Shown here in pieces: positions 62,700 through 64,000 of a stretch of 64,000 bases of DNA. Below the pieces are notes generated by a model. The model was not told where the DNA came from. It did no database searches and saw only the letters and a list, made by a program, of their open reading frames with translations. Every line of letters begins with the position of its first letter. Position 1 is the stretch's first letter. The DNA is from Nafulsella turpanensis ZLM-10 (GTDB lineage: Bacteria > Bacteroidota > Bacteroidia > Cytophagales > Cyclobacteriaceae). The position numbers were made by a program, and so were the translations under genes. The DNA lies in the NCBI RefSeq assembly GCF_000346615.1, contig NZ_ANNU01000006.1:166797-230796 (forward strand), given 5' to 3'.

Positions 62700-63155
62700 T
62701 TAAAGGACTTCCTCAATATAAAAGTGGCGGCCATTCAGCTGGACCTCTTCCCCTTTCCGCTTACCCAGCAGCTTTTGCGCCAGGGGAGAAACCGGCGAAA
62801 TCATCATATATACCTCACCGTCCACTTTTAACTGTCCCAGGCTGGCCGAGAGGTAAAAGTTTCCTTCTGAGGTTCGCAGCAGGCTACCTAACTGTCCTTT
62901 TTCGTGGGTAATTTCAGGCTTAAGGCTATCCAGCACCTTCTTCAGCTTTAAATTTTCCATCAGCTGCCAGGCGACTTTATCCTGCTCCTGCCGCATCATT
63001 TCCCGGCTGGTTTCGTATTTGTCTCCCGCACTGCTTTTAGTTTCTTCATTCGCAGCTGCTTGGGTTTCCTCCATTGTTCTTGTGGCTTCTTCTATTCGTC
63101 CTGCCACCCACTGAAGGCACTGCGCATGTAGTTTTATTTTTATTTCTGACTTCAT
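62700..63155 (-). CDS. GreA/GreB-like protein
   Basis: A 151-residue protein with an N-terminal helical coiled coil ('KSSAGDKYETSREMMRQEQD', residues about 40-75) and a C-terminal FKBP-like GreA/B fold ('ISPVSPLAQKLLGKRKGEEV' then 'GRHFYIEEVL'). The 'PVSPLAQKLLGKxxGE' segment is the Gre family C-terminal signature. Unlike GreA, the N-terminal helix region has few of the usual coiled-coil acidic tip residues, and automatic annotation often misnames this type as 3-oxoacyl-ACP synthase. A role in releasing stalled RNA polymerase is inferred. Confidence 0.78.
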   Translation of the reverse strand: MKSEIKIKLHAQCLQWVAGRIEEATRTMEETQAAANEETKSSAGDKYETSREMMRQEQDKVAWQLMENLKLKKVLDSLKPEITHEKGQLGSLLRTSEGNFYLSASLGQLKVDGEVYMMISPVSPLAQKLLGKRKGEEVQLNGRHFYIEEVL

Positions 63156-63460
63156 CTGTTCTTTTGTTCCGGCATGAGGGTATGAGCCTACCTTTTCTCG
63201 TCATGTTCCACATTTTAATTCCTAAAGTAAAAATGAGAAGGAAAGGTATCCTGCTACAGGAATACAATTTAGGGCGTACAGTCTGTTTTCACAAAACCAG
63301 TGCCCTGCCTTGTTACCTACAAACACCTTTCCAACTCATTTACAATAAAATATGAAAAATTTTTCTGTCTTTATGCAAACAAAACAGAGCCGGCCCGTAT
63401 AATCCCTCACCAAGTAAAATAAATATTTTACAACTTTTTCTAAACATAATTTTTTCAGAT
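63156..63460. other. Intergenic with AT palindrome
   Basis: No gene is supported. TAAAATA (63415-63421) and TATTTTA (63424-63430) form a seven-bp palindrome with a two-base spacer about 30 bases before the SPW gene, a possible operator. The rest shows no clear signal. Confidence 0.4.
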
Positions 63461-63862
63461 ATGAGATTTATATCAACCAAAACACATGGGGTAATGGATT
63501 ATCTTATGTGTTTACTACTCATCGCCTCTCCCTGGTTATTTAATTTTGATGCCGGCGGCTGGGAAACCTGGATACCTGTAGCAGTTGGTGTGAGTGGCAT
63601 CCTTTACAGCCTGTTCACCGACTACGAAATGGGGGCCAGCAGAAAATTATCAATGAAAACCCACCTGTGGATTGACGGGATAGTAGGTGGTTTTCTGGCC
63701 ACCTCGCCATGGTTCTTTGGCTTTGCGGATTATGTATACCTGCCGCACTTATTGTTTGGTTTGGCCGAGATTGCTGCTGCCTTAACCACCCATTTAGTGG
63801 CAGACGATGAGGTAGCAACCCGTGGAGATGCTTATCACCAACACAGGGAGAGCCACTTATAG
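63461..63862 (+). CDS. SPW-repeat membrane protein
   Basis: A 133-residue protein with four membrane helices in two SPW repeats: 'MCLLLIASPWLFNFDAGG' and 'VGGFLATSPWFFGFADYVY'. SPW-repeat proteins are small inner-membrane proteins with no known activity. The C-terminus 'RGDAYHQHRESHL' is soluble. A long perfect terminator follows. Confidence 0.9.
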   Translation: MRFISTKTHGVMDYLMCLLLIASPWLFNFDAGGWETWIPVAVGVSGILYSLFTDYEMGASRKLSMKTHLWIDGIVGGFLATSPWFFGFADYVYLPHLLFGLAEIAAALTTHLVADDEVATRGDAYHQHRESHL

Positions 63863-63887
63863 TTTTGGTTCAACAGAGAAAGATAGA

Positions 63888-63931
63888 TTAATAAAGAAAG
63901 CCTGCTCGATTGAACAGGCTTTCTTTATTAA
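63888..63931 (+). terminator. Strong terminator after SPW gene
   Basis: A 17-base arm at 63888-63904 pairs perfectly with 63915-63930 plus adjacent bases (key arms AAAGAAAGCCTG and CAGGCTTTCTTT), with a 10-base loop and a T-rich tail. Confidence 0.85.
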
Positions 63932-63937
63932 TTTATT

Positions 63938-64000
63938 TGTCCCGTCCTGAAATAGCGATACACAAAAAGAAACGTTATGAGACAAGGAGAAGAGCCAGAG
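63938..64000. mobile_element. Possible left edge of an insertion sequence
   Basis: Just after the terminator, the sequence starts TGTCCCGTCCTGAAATAGCG, which resembles a terminal inverted repeat, followed after about 20 bases by an ATG at 63977 with an open frame to the window end ('MRQGEEPE'). This arrangement (repeat, short gap, transposase start) is common in IS elements. The other end is outside the window, so it is an inference. Confidence 0.25.

Overview
The window reads as a chromosomal segment of a gliding-type Bacteroidota bacterium, most likely of the order Cytophagales. The reasons are a type IX secretion (T9SS) core in the order gldK-gldL-gldM-gldN on the minus strand, a sprE/porW-type lipoprotein and a PorP/SprF protein, a secreted enzyme with a T9SS C-terminal sorting domain, a TonB-dependent receptor with a carboxypeptidase-like N-terminal domain, and repeated TAnnTTTG -7 promoter elements instead of E. 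coli-type -10 boxes. The segment is dense, mostly housekeeping, and shows no prophage, CRISPR array, rRNA or tRNA that I can recognise.

Layout. 1-9.0 kb: a small NqrM-like membrane protein, mazG, a CrtA-like protein, an exported unknown, a DUF84/YjjX nucleotide phosphatase carrying a 180-residue lysine/alanine-rich tail, an RluD-type pseudouridine synthase, a D-cysteine desulfhydrase/ACC deaminase homologue, a YdeI/OmpD-associated protein and radA. 9.2-19.2 kb: an L,D-transpeptidase lipoprotein, a UbiA-like membrane protein, and a minus-strand ATP synthase cluster (atpZ, a small membrane protein, atpB, atpE, atpF, atpH, atpA, atpG; beta and epsilon are absent) preceded by a bactofilin and an M23 peptidase. 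19.3-26.2 kb, plus strand: sprE/porW, a class A penicillin-binding protein, uvrC. 26.3-36.8 kb, minus strand: gldNMLK, porP/sprF, hemD, a DUF4271 membrane protein, a WecA/MraY-type transferase, and a BamA/TamA-type outer membrane protein. 37.0-42 kb: hemW, a small unknown, a LytT/LytS two-component pair, type II NADH dehydrogenase, then a gene-poor gap with a candidate small RNA. 42.4-49.4 kb: an orphan solute-binding protein, uvrA, a LOG-family protein with a disordered tail, a TIGR01777 epimerase-like protein and a coiled-coil exported protein. 49.5-58 kb: a 1062-residue T9SS cargo (esterase + PKD-like repeats + two PA14-like domains), a TonB-dependent receptor and a beta-helix lipoprotein. 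58-64 kb: threonine/serine dehydratase, a small lipoprotein, a DEAD-box helicase, GAPDH, a small gene that appears broken by a one-base frameshift, a GreA/B-like factor, an SPW-repeat membrane protein, and possibly the edge of an insertion sequence.

How the genes work together. The GldK/N ring and GldL/M motor, SprE and PorP/SprF belong to one secretion machine, and the 1062-residue esterase is a recognisable client of it. Bactofilin, M23 peptidase, PBP1A, L,D-transpeptidase and the WecA/MraY-type enzyme cover cell-wall and cell-shape functions. hemD and hemW are heme-related; uvrA, uvrC and radA are repair genes. No obvious new multi-gene system stands out. The most unusual signals are the histone-like tail on the DUF84 enzyme with an internal Shine-Dalgarno and ATG, the promoter-plus-terminator unit in the 41.8-42.4 kb gap, the bactofilin/atpZ overlap, and -7 promoter elements that lie almost on top of the start codons of uvrA, the rluD-type gene and the BamA-like gene.
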